This document shows positions 10,337 to 18,709 of a DNA stretch of 64,000 nt, piece after piece. The stretch covers positions 124,001 through 188,000 of the forward strand of contig CP053450.1 in NCBI GenBank assembly GCA_013285505.1. Reading direction: 5' to 3'. The DNA comes from Planctomycetota bacterium (GTDB lineage Bacteria > Planctomycetota > Phycisphaerae > Phycisphaerales > UBA1924). Numbering within the stretch: position 1 is the stretch's first letter; each line of letters opens with the position of its first letter. Under the pieces are notes generated by a model that saw only the letters and a list, made by a program, of their open reading frames with translations, made no database searches and was not told the DNA's origin. The position numbers were made by a program, and so were the translations under genes.

Positions 10337-10342
10337 TATACT
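10337..10342 (+). promoter_or_regulatory. Possible -10 element TATACT
   Basis: TATACT stands out in GC-rich surroundings and is preceded by TG at the extended -10 position region (GCTGGTATACT). No good -35 box at 16-18 bp was found. If used, transcription would start near 10349 and run into the T-tract stem at 10481-10513. Confidence 0.3.
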
Positions 10343-10480
10343 CCCCCTGAACTTCTCGACCTCCAAGTCCTCTTCTCTTTCACAACCTGAACCTCTCAGC
10401 CTTTCGGCTGGCCCCGAGCACACCGTGTTCCGCGAGGCCGGCTCACAAGTCGCTTGGCCCCCTGCGCGTTGATCTCCTGT

Positions 10481-10513
10481 CCCCCGGTTGATGCGCGGGG
10501 GCCTTGCTTTTTT
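10481..10513 (+). terminator. Possible terminator with T6 tract
   Basis: CCCCC (10481-10485) can pair with GGGGG (10497-10501) across an 11-nt loop, followed by CCTTGC and TTTTTT (10508-10513). The stem is short but all G-C. It would end the putative small transcript that begins near 10349. Confidence 0.45.
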
Positions 10514-10806
10514 AGGCCTGGCCACTTTTGGCCAACCCCCCGCGGGCGAGACCCCTCCGCAGACCCGACCGACCGCACCCCGCCGACCCGCGGCACGCGC
10601 GATCCGTGCGCAAAAGCGGAGCGGGCCCCGCGTCGCCGGAGCAAGACACGGGGCCCTCGCAGGGGGGTTGTTCCCTCCCTCCAACTCCCGAGCGGGAGAA
10701 ACTGCACCCCGACTCTGCCTTCCCGCGGCCCCGGCCGCGACCCGCCTCCGGCATCAAGCCGTGCGGGCCTGACGACTGTGCCGCCTGTGCCGTGTACGCT
10801 GCCCGT

Positions 10807-11361
10807 ATGGCACGTCACCTGGCCGTCTTTCCCGGCTCTTTCGACCCCATCTCCTTCGGCCACCTCGACGTGGTCCGCCGGGGTCGCCACCTGTTCGACG
10901 AGATCGTCGTTGCCGTGGGACACAACCCCGGCAAGGCCCAGCTGTTCACCCTGGAAGAACGCGTCGAGATGACCCAGACGCTCACCGACGAGATCGTCGC
11001 CGCCGAGCCCGACGCCGCCCCGGTCCGCGTCGCGTCGTTCTCCGGCCTGACGGTCGACTACGCCGCGACGGTCGGGGCGGCGGCCCTGCTCCGCGGCATC
11101 CGCAACCTCTCCGACCTCCAGTACGAAATCCAGCAGGCCGTCACCAACCGCGAGGTCGCCGGGCTCGAGACCGCCTTCGTCGTCGCCGGCCGCAGCTTCG
11201 CCTACACCAGCTCGAGCCTCATCCGCCAGATCACCGCTCTGGGCAAGGACCTCTCCGCCCTCGACTCGATGGTCCCGCCGCTGGTCATCGACATGCTCCG
11301 GCAGAAGAAGGACGCCAAGCACCCCATGCTGCAGGGCCTGATGGTCGATCCTGACGAATAG
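10807..11361 (+). CDS. coaD: Pantetheine-phosphate adenylyltransferase
   Basis: Penultimate step of CoA synthesis (4'-phosphopantetheine + ATP to dephospho-CoA). The nucleotidyltransferase signature GSFDPISFGHLD spans residues 10-21 with catalytic His19; LLRGIRN and SFAYTSSSLIRQ are the other conserved segments (the usual ISSTxxR reads TSSSLIR). 184 residues, with ~20 more at the C-terminus than the common 160-residue form. The ATG at 10807 is the one that places the beta-strand just ahead of the signature. Intact. Confidence 0.94.
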   Translation: MARHLAVFPGSFDPISFGHLDVVRRGRHLFDEIVVAVGHNPGKAQLFTLEERVEMTQTLTDEIVAAEPDAAPVRVASFSGLTVDYAATVGAAALLRGIRNLSDLQYEIQQAVTNREVAGLETAFVVAGRSFAYTSSSLIRQITALGKDLSALDSMVPPLVIDMLRQKKDAKHPMLQGLMVDPDE

Positions 11362-11398
11362 CCGGCTCGCTCGCCACAAGCCCATACCATCCCCCCTC

Positions 11399-12076
11399 AT
11401 GGATGTACGCGTTATCTCTATCGGCACGCTCGCGGAACACCCGCTGCGTGACACCTCCCGGCGCGTCCGCACGGGGCACGCGACCACCACGCTTGTGCGC
11501 TCAGGGGACGCGGCGGTGCTGATCGACCCCGGCCTGCCCCCGGCTGCGATCGTCGCCCGGCTCGACGAACGCGCCGGGCTCGACCCCTCCGACATCACCC
11601 ACGTCTTCCTCACCAGCTTCAAGGCCGACACCTGCCGCGGCCTGCGCGCCTTCGACCACGCCGACTGGTATCTCTCCGAGGTCGAACGCGAGGCGGTCGG
11701 CATCCCCCTCGCCCAGCTGCTCGCCAGCGCTGATGACGCCGACGACGACACCCGCAAGGAACTCGAGTACCAGGTCTCGCTCCTCCGCGAGTGCAAGCCC
11801 GCGCCCGACTCACTCGCCCGCGGCGTCGATCTCTTCCCGCTCCCCGGCGTCACGCCCGGCATGACCGGCCTGCTCGTCGCCGAGCCCAACCGCACCACAC
11901 TCGTCTGCGGCGACGCCATCCCCACGCTCGAACACTACGAGCAGGGCAAGGTCCTCAAGACCGCCCACAACCCCGACCAGGCGCTCGAGAGCTTCCAGGA
12001 AGCCCTCGAGATCGCTGATGTGCTGGTGCTGGGACGGGACAACCTCGTGGTCAGCCGCGGGCGGGGGATGGTGTAG
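11399..12076 (+). CDS. MBL-fold protein lacking the metal-binding motif
   Basis: 225 residues with the metallo-beta-lactamase fold pattern: ATTTLVRSGDAAVLIDPGLPP at the N-terminus, HVFLTSFKADTCRGLRAF where HxHxDH is expected, LFPLPGVTPGMTGLLV, and LVCGDAIPTLEHYEQG. In active members the second element is THxHxDHxGG; here it is TSFKADTCRG, so most zinc ligands are gone and hydrolase activity is doubtful. It lies 37 bp after coaD on the same strand. The role is unknown; it may bind a ligand without catalysis. Confidence 0.8.
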   Translation: MDVRVISIGTLAEHPLRDTSRRVRTGHATTTLVRSGDAAVLIDPGLPPAAIVARLDERAGLDPSDITHVFLTSFKADTCRGLRAFDHADWYLSEVEREAVGIPLAQLLASADDADDDTRKELEYQVSLLRECKPAPDSLARGVDLFPLPGVTPGMTGLLVAEPNRTTLVCGDAIPTLEHYEQGKVLKTAHNPDQALESFQEALEIADVLVLGRDNLVVSRGRGMV

Positions 12077-12102
12077 TTCGCCCGCGGAGCGAACCGCCCC
12101 AA

Positions 12103-12307
12103 CAGAGCCGCGGGCGTGAGCACGCGGACGGAGCCCAGCGATCGGCGTTTGCGCTGGCGAATTGCTGGGCCGTCGCGTGCGGGGGCTTCAGTGTGTTGCG
12201 ATCTGCCGGAAGTGCGATCCGGCATGCGGGGCGAGAGTCGTATCTTCCATTTGCTGGCGGGGTCCCGGTCCTGACGCCCCTTCCGCGTGCTGACGCCCGC
12301 GGCTCTG
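12103..12307. repeat. Inverted-repeat element, family A copy 1
   Basis: A 27-bp sequence at 12103-12129 (CAGAGCCGCGGGCGTGAGCA...) is repeated in inverted orientation at 12281-12307 with 25 of 27 matches, about 150 bp apart. A second element with the same 26-bp core in the same inverted layout lies at 48342-48499. It fills the gap between the MBL-fold gene and the next gene and resembles a REP/BIME-type or miniature mobile element. Confidence 0.8.
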
Positions 12308-12308
12308 A

Positions 12309-12908
12309 TTGCGGCACATCTACTTCGCTCTACAATCCCGCGTGATCCGCTGGCTCAAGGACAAATGGCAACGCGACCTCGTCACGCTTCGTGAGAAGCG
12401 AGAGAAGGAACGCCGCGAGCGGAGGATCCTCTGTCCGAAGTGTGGCTACGACGTGAAGATCCTGCCGGATCAGCCGTGCCCGGAGTGCGGTTTGTTCATC
12501 GAATCGGCATGGCGCGGAGGATGGTGGGGTGCGGGCTCGCCTTGGCGCAGGTTCATCCCGTTCATGCTCGGGATCACGGGTTTCAACTCATCGCTGCGTC
12601 CGGCCGTGCTGCTGTTCGCGGGACTTCTGCTCGCGCAAGACGGTGGAACAACCTGGATGACACCTGAAGCGCGAGTGCAGTACTTCGCTGCCGGCGGCGT
12701 ACTCGTTTCGTGGGGATTAATCTGTGTCGGCACGCTGGTTGTCGCCATTGTTCGCCGACGCTGGCTCATGTACGGACCGCGAAGGTACGCGACACGAATC
12801 GCGCTCATCCTACTAGCCGCTGTGATCTGCGGTGGATTCACTGCGCAATACGCAATAACAGCGTACTCCGCGTTCTTGGAGGTGGAAGCCAACGCATTGC
12901 GTCCTTGA
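12309..12908 (+). CDS. Zinc-ribbon membrane protein, function unknown
   Basis: 199 residues. A zinc ribbon ILCPKCGYDVKILPDQPCPECG (two CPxCG knuckles, residues ~41-62) is followed by three hydrophobic segments: roughly PAVLLFAGLLLA, YFAAGGVLVSWGLICVGTLV and IALILLAAVICGGFTAQY. This ribbon-plus-membrane layout is common in planctomycetes and has no known biochemical role. The longest start is a TTG at 12309; a GTG at 12342 (VIRWLKDKW) is an equally plausible start. Base composition is visibly lower (about 57 % G+C in 12781-12840) than the neighbours, which may mean acquisition or relaxed codon use. Confidence 0.7.
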   Translation: MRHIYFALQSRVIRWLKDKWQRDLVTLREKREKERRERRILCPKCGYDVKILPDQPCPECGLFIESAWRGGWWGAGSPWRRFIPFMLGITGFNSSLRPAVLLFAGLLLAQDGGTTWMTPEARVQYFAAGGVLVSWGLICVGTLVVAIVRRRWLMYGPRRYATRIALILLAAVICGGFTAQYAITAYSAFLEVEANALRP

Positions 12909-12917
12909 TCGATGGTC

Positions 12918-14069
12918 TCACCCCAGCGCCTGCTCAATATCCCCGATCAGATCATCAATATCCTCGATCCCCACGCTGAACCGCACCAGCCCGTCGGTGA
13001 TGCCGAGCTTGGCCCGCTGGTCAGCGGGCACGCTCGCGTGGGTCATGATCGCGGGGCTCTCGATGAGCGACTCGACGCCGCCCAGGCTCTCGGCGATCGT
13101 GAAGATCTTGAGCCGCTCGAGGAAGCGGCGGGCGTCGTCGAGGCCGCCGTCCATCTCCGCGGTGATCATGCCGCCGAAGCCGCACATCTGCTTCTTGGCG
13201 ACCGCGTGCTGCGGGTGGCTGTCGAGCCCCGGATAGACCACACGCGGGAACTTCGGGTGCTCGACCAGGTGCTCGGCGAGCTTGCCCGCGTTCTGGCAGT
13301 GCCGATCGACGCGCACATGGATCGTCTTGGTCGAGCGCAGCAGCAGGAAGCAGTCCATCGGCCCCGGCACCGCACCCACCGAGTTCTGCACAAACTTCAG
13401 CTTCTCGTGGATCGCGTCGTCATTGGTCAGCAGCGCACCGCCGACGACATCGGAATGCCCGCCGATATATTTCGTCGAGCTGTGGCAGACGATGTCCGCC
13501 CCCAGCGACAGCGGCGCCTGCAGCACCGGGGTCGCGAAGGTGTTGTCCACCGCCAGCCACGCGCCCTTCGCCCTGCAGAGCTCGGCCATCGCGGCGATGT
13601 CGATCACCTTGAGCATTGGGTTGGTCGGGGTCTCCAGCCACATGAGCCTGGTCTCGGGCCGGAACGCCGCGGCCGCCGCGTCATGGTCGGTCAGGTCCAC
13701 CAGCGAGATCTTGATCCCGTGCCGGTCGTACACCCTGTGGAACAACCGGTTCGTCCCGCCGTACACATCGTCGCACAGGATGATGTGGTCGCCCGGGCTC
13801 AGTTGGTGCAGCACGCAGTCCATCGCCGCACACCCCGAGCCGAAGCACAGCCCGTGCCTGCCCCCCTCAAGCGAGGCGAGGTTGGCCTCGAGCGCCGTCC
13901 GCGTCGGGTTGGCCGAGCGCGAGTAATCAAACTCGCCGATGAACTTGCCCGGCGAGGGCTGGGCGTACGTCGCGGTCTGGTAGACCGGCGTCATGATCGC
14001 CCCGGTCGCGGGGTCGGGCTGCTGCCCGGCGTGGATGGCGCGGGTGGCAAAGCGTGCGTTGTCGTTCAT
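12918..14069 (-). CDS. Cystathionine gamma-synthase / gamma-lyase, PLP-dependent
   Basis: 383 residues, the usual length of the Cys/Met metabolism PLP family. The PLP lysine is Lys200 in HSSTKYIGGHSD; YSRSANPTRTALE near residue 49, SGCAAMDC near 78 and WLETPTNPM near 144 are the other family motifs. It works in transsulfuration, either making cystathionine from an activated homoserine or cleaving it to cysteine. Pairing with a cystathionine beta-synthase just upstream on the same strand favours the lyase direction (homocysteine to cysteine), but sequence alone does not separate the two. Intact; ATG at 14069. Confidence 0.9.
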   Translation of the reverse strand: MNDNARFATRAIHAGQQPDPATGAIMTPVYQTATYAQPSPGKFIGEFDYSRSANPTRTALEANLASLEGGRHGLCFGSGCAAMDCVLHQLSPGDHIILCDDVYGGTNRLFHRVYDRHGIKISLVDLTDHDAAAAAFRPETRLMWLETPTNPMLKVIDIAAMAELCRAKGAWLAVDNTFATPVLQAPLSLGADIVCHSSTKYIGGHSDVVGGALLTNDDAIHEKLKFVQNSVGAVPGPMDCFLLLRSTKTIHVRVDRHCQNAGKLAEHLVEHPKFPRVVYPGLDSHPQHAVAKKQMCGFGGMITAEMDGGLDDARRFLERLKIFTIAESLGGVESLIESPAIMTHASVPADQRAKLGITDGLVRFSVGIEDIDDLIGDIEQALG

Positions 14070-14180
14070 GCAGGACCTCCAAAGGAACCGCGGAGCACGC
14101 AGAGAACGCGGAGCACAAAGCAGCCGCCGTTCCTTGCCTTCACGCCGCGATCTCCGCGCTCTCCGCGGCGAACACTCCGT

Positions 14181-15572
14181 TCAGGAAACCGCGGTCTTCC
14201 GCGACAGGTAATCAATCAGATCAATCTGCGACACGATCCCCACGATCTTCGACTCATCAACGACAATCGCGACCTGATCCTTGGCGAAGATCGCGTACAG
14301 CTCCTCGACGCGGGCCTTCGGATAGATCAGCCCCCCCACCGCCGTCGCGACGGCGCTCGCCGGCGTGTCCATCGCCACATCGCCCGACTGCATCGCCCGC
14401 AGCAGGTCCACCTCGTGCACGATCGATCCCGGCTTGCCGCTGCCGTTGACCAGCGGCAACTGACTCACGCCGTGCTCGCGGAACAGCCGCACGATCTCCT
14501 GCAGCGGCGCGTCCGGCGAAGCCGTCACCACCTCCTGCCGCTCCACGCTCAGCACGTCCTCGACCAGCCCGAGCTGCCGCTCCGGCTCCATAAAGCCGTA
14601 GTCCTTCATCCACGAGTCGGACAGATACTTGCTGATATACCGCGACCCGTGGTCGGGCAGCACGCACACCACCTTCTTGCCCGGCCCCAGCCGCTTGGCC
14701 ACCTCGATCGCGGTGTGCACGATGCCGCCCGAAGAGCCGCCGCAGAAGAGGCCCTCCTCGCGCGTCAGCCGCCGCGCCAGCGTAAAGCACTGCCGGTCGT
14801 CGATCTGCAGGATCTCATCGACCGCCTTGAGATCGAACGCATCGCACACGATGTCGTCACCCACGCCCTCGACCTTGTACACACTCGCCTCGCCGGGGAT
14901 GCCGGTGTAGAACAGGCTGTAGTGCACGCTGCCGATCGGGTCCGAGCCGATCACCTTGATGTCCTTGCCGAGTTCCTTGTTCTTGTCCTTGATGTAGCGC
15001 CCCACGCCCGAGATTGTGCCGCCGGTGCCCACGCCCGCGACAAACGCGTCGAAGTCGCCCCCGGTCTGCTCCCAGATCTCCCGCCCGGTGCTCTTGTAGT
15101 GGGCCTCGATGTTCAACTCGGTGTGGTACTGGTTCACGTAGAACCCGCCCGGCGTCTCCTTGGCGATCCGCTTGGCGGTGTTCACATAGTGCTCCGGGCT
15201 GTCGCCGGGCACGTCGGTCGGCGTGATGACCACCTCGGCCCCGAAGCCCTTGAGCATGTTGACCTTCTCGAGGCTCATCTTGTCCGGCATCGTGAAGACG
15301 CACTTGTAGCCCTTCACCGCAGCCACCATCGCCAGGCCCAGCCCCGTGTTGCCCGAGGTGTTCTCGACGATCGTGCCGCCGGGCTTGAGCCAGCCCCGCT
15401 TCTCGGCCTCCTCGACGATGTACCGGGCCATGCGGTCCTTGATGCTGCCCGCGGGGTTCAAAAACTCGCACTTGACCCACACCTCGGCCGCCCCCTCGGG
15501 CACGACCTTGTTGAGCCTGACCAGCGGCGTGTCGCCGATGGCGTCCAGAATGTTGTCGAAGGGCTTTCTCAT
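14181..15572 (-). CDS. Cystathionine beta-synthase with C-terminal CBS pair
   Basis: 463 residues. Residues 1-~325 are a fold-type II PLP enzyme; Lys45 in NPAGSIKDRMA is the Schiff-base lysine, NTSGNTGLGLA near 85 holds the substrate loop, and GTGGTISG near 185 the PLP phosphate cup. Residues ~340-460 form two CBS motifs, usually a regulatory adenosyl-ligand module. It condenses serine with homocysteine. The ATG at 15572 is preceded by CAGGAG on the minus strand, which sets the start. It is the first gene of the transsulfuration pair, 111 bp before the gamma enzyme gene. Confidence 0.92.
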   Translation of the reverse strand: MRKPFDNILDAIGDTPLVRLNKVVPEGAAEVWVKCEFLNPAGSIKDRMARYIVEEAEKRGWLKPGGTIVENTSGNTGLGLAMVAAVKGYKCVFTMPDKMSLEKVNMLKGFGAEVVITPTDVPGDSPEHYVNTAKRIAKETPGGFYVNQYHTELNIEAHYKSTGREIWEQTGGDFDAFVAGVGTGGTISGVGRYIKDKNKELGKDIKVIGSDPIGSVHYSLFYTGIPGEASVYKVEGVGDDIVCDAFDLKAVDEILQIDDRQCFTLARRLTREEGLFCGGSSGGIVHTAIEVAKRLGPGKKVVCVLPDHGSRYISKYLSDSWMKDYGFMEPERQLGLVEDVLSVERQEVVTASPDAPLQEIVRLFREHGVSQLPLVNGSGKPGSIVHEVDLLRAMQSGDVAMDTPASAVATAVGGLIYPKARVEELYAIFAKDQVAIVVDESKIVGIVSQIDLIDYLSRKTAVS

Positions 15573-16374
15573 CCGTGTGCTCCTGCTGCCGGGGCCCGAT
15601 CCCTCGGGCCGCAGGGCAGGATACGCGGCCCAACGGACCCCCGGGACGACCCCGGAATGAGCCCCCGAAGCCGCCAACACCCCGAGCCCGGAGGGCTCAT
15701 CTTCAGTAGCCGGGGGCCGAGCGCAGCGAGACCCCCGGACACACACACGCACACACCCGGACCCCGGAGGGGTCCTCCCCACGCCGCCGCAAATCACGCG
15801 CGCCACAACTCATCCGGCACCTCCCCACGCCAACGGCGTGACAGAGCCGGAGCCCGGGGCAACGCCCCGGGTCACCAGCCCCACAAACACACCAAGCCCT
15901 GAAGGGGCGCAACAACGCACGGCTCGGTGCCGCCCCTTCAGGGCTCGCCAACCGCGACCACCTCACACACCCGGGGCTGCGCCCCGGGCTCCGGCTCTGA
16001 CGCCCCGTTGGGGCTAAACCTCACCGCAATTCACAGCGCTGCGCGGGATCCGACTGCGCGCACACGCCGGCAACTACACCGCCGAAACATGACCCCCGGC
16101 CCGAACGCGCCCGACACACCCTGACCCGCCCCGCGGTACTACCCAAAATGCACCCCACCACCCCGCGCCGCTGACCCCTCCCGCCGCATCGCGATACTCC
16201 GCGCCGCCAATTCCACACTTCGCGCTTTACCCAGATTGCCAAATCGGTACCATCGCCCCACCGCGACACGCACGTCGCGCGAGACGGTGCAAACGCACCG
16301 CGTCCGGTGCACATCACCCGGACCAGCCACTTCTCACATCCCGACCTGCGCACCCCCCACGGAGCTTGGCCACC
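15573..16374. other. Repeat-rich intergenic region (802 bp)
   Basis: No protein gene is supported. The region is packed with palindromes: GAGCCC/GGGCTC at 15684-15698, CCGGGGG/CCCCCGG at 15710-15738, and the nested element described separately at 15828-16015. It separates divergent genes (cystathionine beta-synthase leftward, a secreted protein rightward), so their promoters must also lie here. Confidence 0.7.
15828..16015. repeat. Nested-palindrome element
   Basis: An outer inverted repeat CAGAGCCGGAGCCCGGGGC (15842-15860) pairs perfectly with 15981-15999 and extends imperfectly outward to about 15828 and 16015 (CCAACGGCGT... / ...ACGCCCCGTTGG). Inside are a 13-bp perfect pair CCCTGAAGGGGCG (15897-15909 with 15931-15943) and two compact hairpins, GCCCGGGGC-AAC-GCCCCGGGT (15852-15871) and CCCGGGGC-TGC-GCCCCGGG (15970-15988). 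The regular nesting suggests a miniature mobile or REP-like element rather than a terminator. Confidence 0.75.
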
Positions 16375-17763
16375 ATGCCGACACACCGCGCCGTTCTGTC
16401 TGCACTCGGTTCGCTGACCCTCAGCACCGCCGCAGCACTCGCCCAGCCCTGCAACACCGAGTTCGAATGCGAACCGCCCCTCCCCGGAGGTTTCAGCACG
16501 CCGGGCCCGACACTCGGCTCCGCAGCCGCGTTCGTCCCCGACCGCCGCCCCGTCTACTGGTTCAACCTCTTCTGCGGCTCGTCCTGCCGCGACTGCGGAT
16601 CGGTCCCCAACCCCAAGGGACAGGCCCCCTATTGGGCCCAAGCCGACTGGCCGCGCCTCGAGCGCAACCTCGACGAGCTCTTCGACGCGGGCTTCCGCCG
16701 CATCGTCCTCCAACGCCCCGGCGGCGGGCTGCCCGGCGAGTGGAAGGTCAACCAGTCGCAATACCACCACCTCACCAACGAGCAGAAGGCCCTCATCCAG
16801 GGGCCGCTGGCCGAGTGGATCTCCTGCCGCCGCGCCGGGTGCGACGGCCGCCCCGCAGCCCCCGACCTGCAGCTCGGCGTCTTCATCGGCTCGTGGCAAT
16901 ACAAAGTCTGCACCCCCTGCCTCAGCCCCGACGGCGGCATCGACGACATGGGCACCGACGACCCCAAGGACGACATCATGTGGTGGGACTGCCCGCCCGA
17001 GGCCGAGATGCACTTCATGGACCCGTTCGACTCCCAGAGCGAGGCCGACATCTACGCCAACATCCTGCCGTGGGCCGACGCGGGGTTCGACGCCATCTGG
17101 TTCGACAACGCCTCACGACGCGACCCCAACCTCAACCAGTCGCCCGACTCGCTGCTGGCGATGCGCCAGCTCGACGCCCTTGCCTCGGTCTCTCTCGGGG
17201 GCGAGGCGGTGCCGTGGTACAAGATCGGCCGCGAACGCTTCATCGACACCCACTACACCGAGCGCGCGCCCTGGTTCGGCCTCTACTGGTGGTTCCGGCG
17301 CACCGGCTGGCTCGGGCCCAAGGGCTCCAACCCCCACGACACCGACCCCGAGACCACCGAGGTCGGCGTCGTCTTCGGCGAGACCCCCGACCGCCTCGAC
17401 GGGCTCGAAGACTCCAAGTTCGTCCACTCCCTCGCGCAGGTCGCCGACGTCCGCGACCGCGGGTTCGTTATCTGGGCCTCGCACGCCAGCATCATCCCCT
17501 TCACCCAGCGGCTCTACGACGGCGAGGACGGCGCGCTCTACGCCGCCCTCATGATCGAGGGCAACCCCGCCGACTTCAACGCCGACGGACGCGTCGACTG
17601 TCTCGACCACCACACCTTCTTCAAGAACTGGACCGACTCGCTGCTCGACCCCGAACCTACGCCCGCCTTCTGGGACGGCGACATCGACAACGACGACAAG
17701 GTCACCCCGCTCGACGTGCTCGCCTTCCTCAACCTCGCCGCGTGGGACGGGTGCTCGCCCTGA
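16375..17763 (+). CDS. Secreted protein with C-terminal dockerin-like repeats
   Basis: 462 residues. A signal peptide (AVLSALGSLTLSTAAALAQ) ends near residue 23. The central ~350 residues (YWFNLFCGSSCRDC, AGFRRIVLQRPGGG, AGFDAIWFDNASRRDP) have the alternating pattern of a TIM-barrel hydrolase-like protein, but I do not recognise a family. The C-terminus holds two calcium-loop repeats, DFNADGRVDCLDHHTFFKNW and DGDIDNDDKVTPLDVLAFLN, and ends in GCSP. Such dockerin-like tails are frequent in Phycisphaerae exported proteins and may serve surface attachment. ATG at 16375 with GGAG 9 bp before; a TTG at 16366 is less likely. Confidence 0.75.
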   Translation: MPTHRAVLSALGSLTLSTAAALAQPCNTEFECEPPLPGGFSTPGPTLGSAAAFVPDRRPVYWFNLFCGSSCRDCGSVPNPKGQAPYWAQADWPRLERNLDELFDAGFRRIVLQRPGGGLPGEWKVNQSQYHHLTNEQKALIQGPLAEWISCRRAGCDGRPAAPDLQLGVFIGSWQYKVCTPCLSPDGGIDDMGTDDPKDDIMWWDCPPEAEMHFMDPFDSQSEADIYANILPWADAGFDAIWFDNASRRDPNLNQSPDSLLAMRQLDALASVSLGGEAVPWYKIGRERFIDTHYTERAPWFGLYWWFRRTGWLGPKGSNPHDTDPETTEVGVVFGETPDRLDGLEDSKFVHSLAQVADVRDRGFVIWASHASIIPFTQRLYDGEDGALYAALMIEGNPADFNADGRVDCLDHHTFFKNWTDSLLDPEPTPAFWDGDIDNDDKVTPLDVLAFLNLAAWDGCSP

Positions 17764-17796
17764 CCCGGAGCCAACGCGACCACCCTACGCTCGCCC

Positions 17797-18616
17797 ATGC
17801 GCATCCTCCTGACCAACGACGACGGTATCCACGCCCCCGGCATCATCGCCATGCACGACGCCCTCGCAGCCGAACCCGCGATCGGCGGCCCCGGTGCCGA
17901 GGTCTTCCCCGTCGCCCCGCTCACCGTCCAGTCCGCCACCAGCCACGGCGTCACGTTCCACACGCCCCTGATGGTCTCGCCGGTCACCGTCAACGACCGC
18001 ATGCGCGGCATCGCCGTGGACGCCCGGCCCGCCGACTGCGTCAAGCTCGCCCTCACCTGCCTCTGGCCCGAGCAGCTTCGGCGAGGGCAGCCGCCCCGAC
18101 CTGGTCGTCTCCGGCATGAACGCCGGGGCCAACTGCGGCATCAACGTGATCTACTCCGGCACCGTCGCCGCCGCACTCGAGGCCGCGTTCCTCGGGGTCC
18201 CCTCCATCGCCGTCAGCCTCATGATCGGCAGCGGCGAGCCCGACTACGCCTGCGGCGCGCCCACGCCCGGCGGGCGATCGACGCCATCCTCGCGCACGGG
18301 CGCACTCGAGCCGCACACCTGCCTGTCGATCAACATCCCGCCCCGCGAGACCTCCGACCCCTCACGCCACGAGCCCCTGCCGCTGGCGGTCCGCCCCATG
18401 AACACCCACGGGCTCCAGGACGGCTACGAGCGCCGCGTGAGCCCCGGCGGCGAGGTCTACTACTGGGCCAACCGCTCGGGCCTCGAGTTCCGCCAGACCG
18501 ATCCCGACAGCGATGTCCACGCCCTCTTCGACGGGTCCATCACCGTCACCCCGCTCAAATACGACCTCACCGAGCACGACCACCTCCACCTCTGGCGGGG
18601 CGAACTCGAGCGCTGA
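17797..18616 (+). CDS. surE: 5'/3'-nucleotidase SurE, frame broken three times
   Basis: Metal-dependent nucleoside monophosphate phosphatase. The diagnostic N-terminus [16 protein letters not shown] carries the DD metal ligands, and [19 protein letters not shown] (after the first break) is the second active-site block. Three breaks occur: near 18073-18078 (GAGCAGCTTC, probably GAGCGCTTC), near 18258-18263 (+2, GCGCCCACG for GCGCACG) and near 18299-18302 (+1, GGGCGCAC for GGCGCAC). Removing the four extra bases gives an uninterrupted ~271-residue SurE. Catalytic residues are kept, so the gene is probably intact in the organism. It lies 33 bp after the upstream secreted-protein gene. Confidence 0.9.
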
Positions 18617-18633
18617 GACCGGCCCTGCGCGCG

Positions 18634-18671
18634 CAAAAACAAACCGGCCGCGTGTCGCCACGCAGCCGGTT
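18634..18671 (-). terminator. Rho-independent terminator of the HDOD gene
   Basis: On the minus strand the sequence is AACCGGC-T-GCGTG-GCGA-CACGC-G-GCCGGTT followed by TGTTTTTG: a long stem with a tetraloop and a T tract. It is 39 bp past the HDOD gene stop and lies between two convergent genes. Confidence 0.88.
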
Positions 18672-18709
18672 CAGGGATACTTGCGAGAGAGCAGGTCTCG
18701 CAGTCTTCG

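Larger units (their letters stand above)
10064..10806. other. Long non-coding stretch upstream of coaD (743 bp)
   Basis: I see no convincing protein gene here; open frames are GC-rich shadows without family features. The stretch does hold a -10-like TATACT and a stem followed by six T residues about 140 bp later (separate entries), which together suggest a short untranslated transcript. A small hairpin AGCC-TTTC-GGCT lies between them. Confidence 0.5.

Noticed and set aside
12912..15902. Long plus-strand open frame of ~1,000 residues
   Set aside because: It is antisense to two intact PLP enzymes with clear motifs, and its translation is His/Arg/Val-rich without any family features, as expected for a shadow frame in GC-rich DNA.
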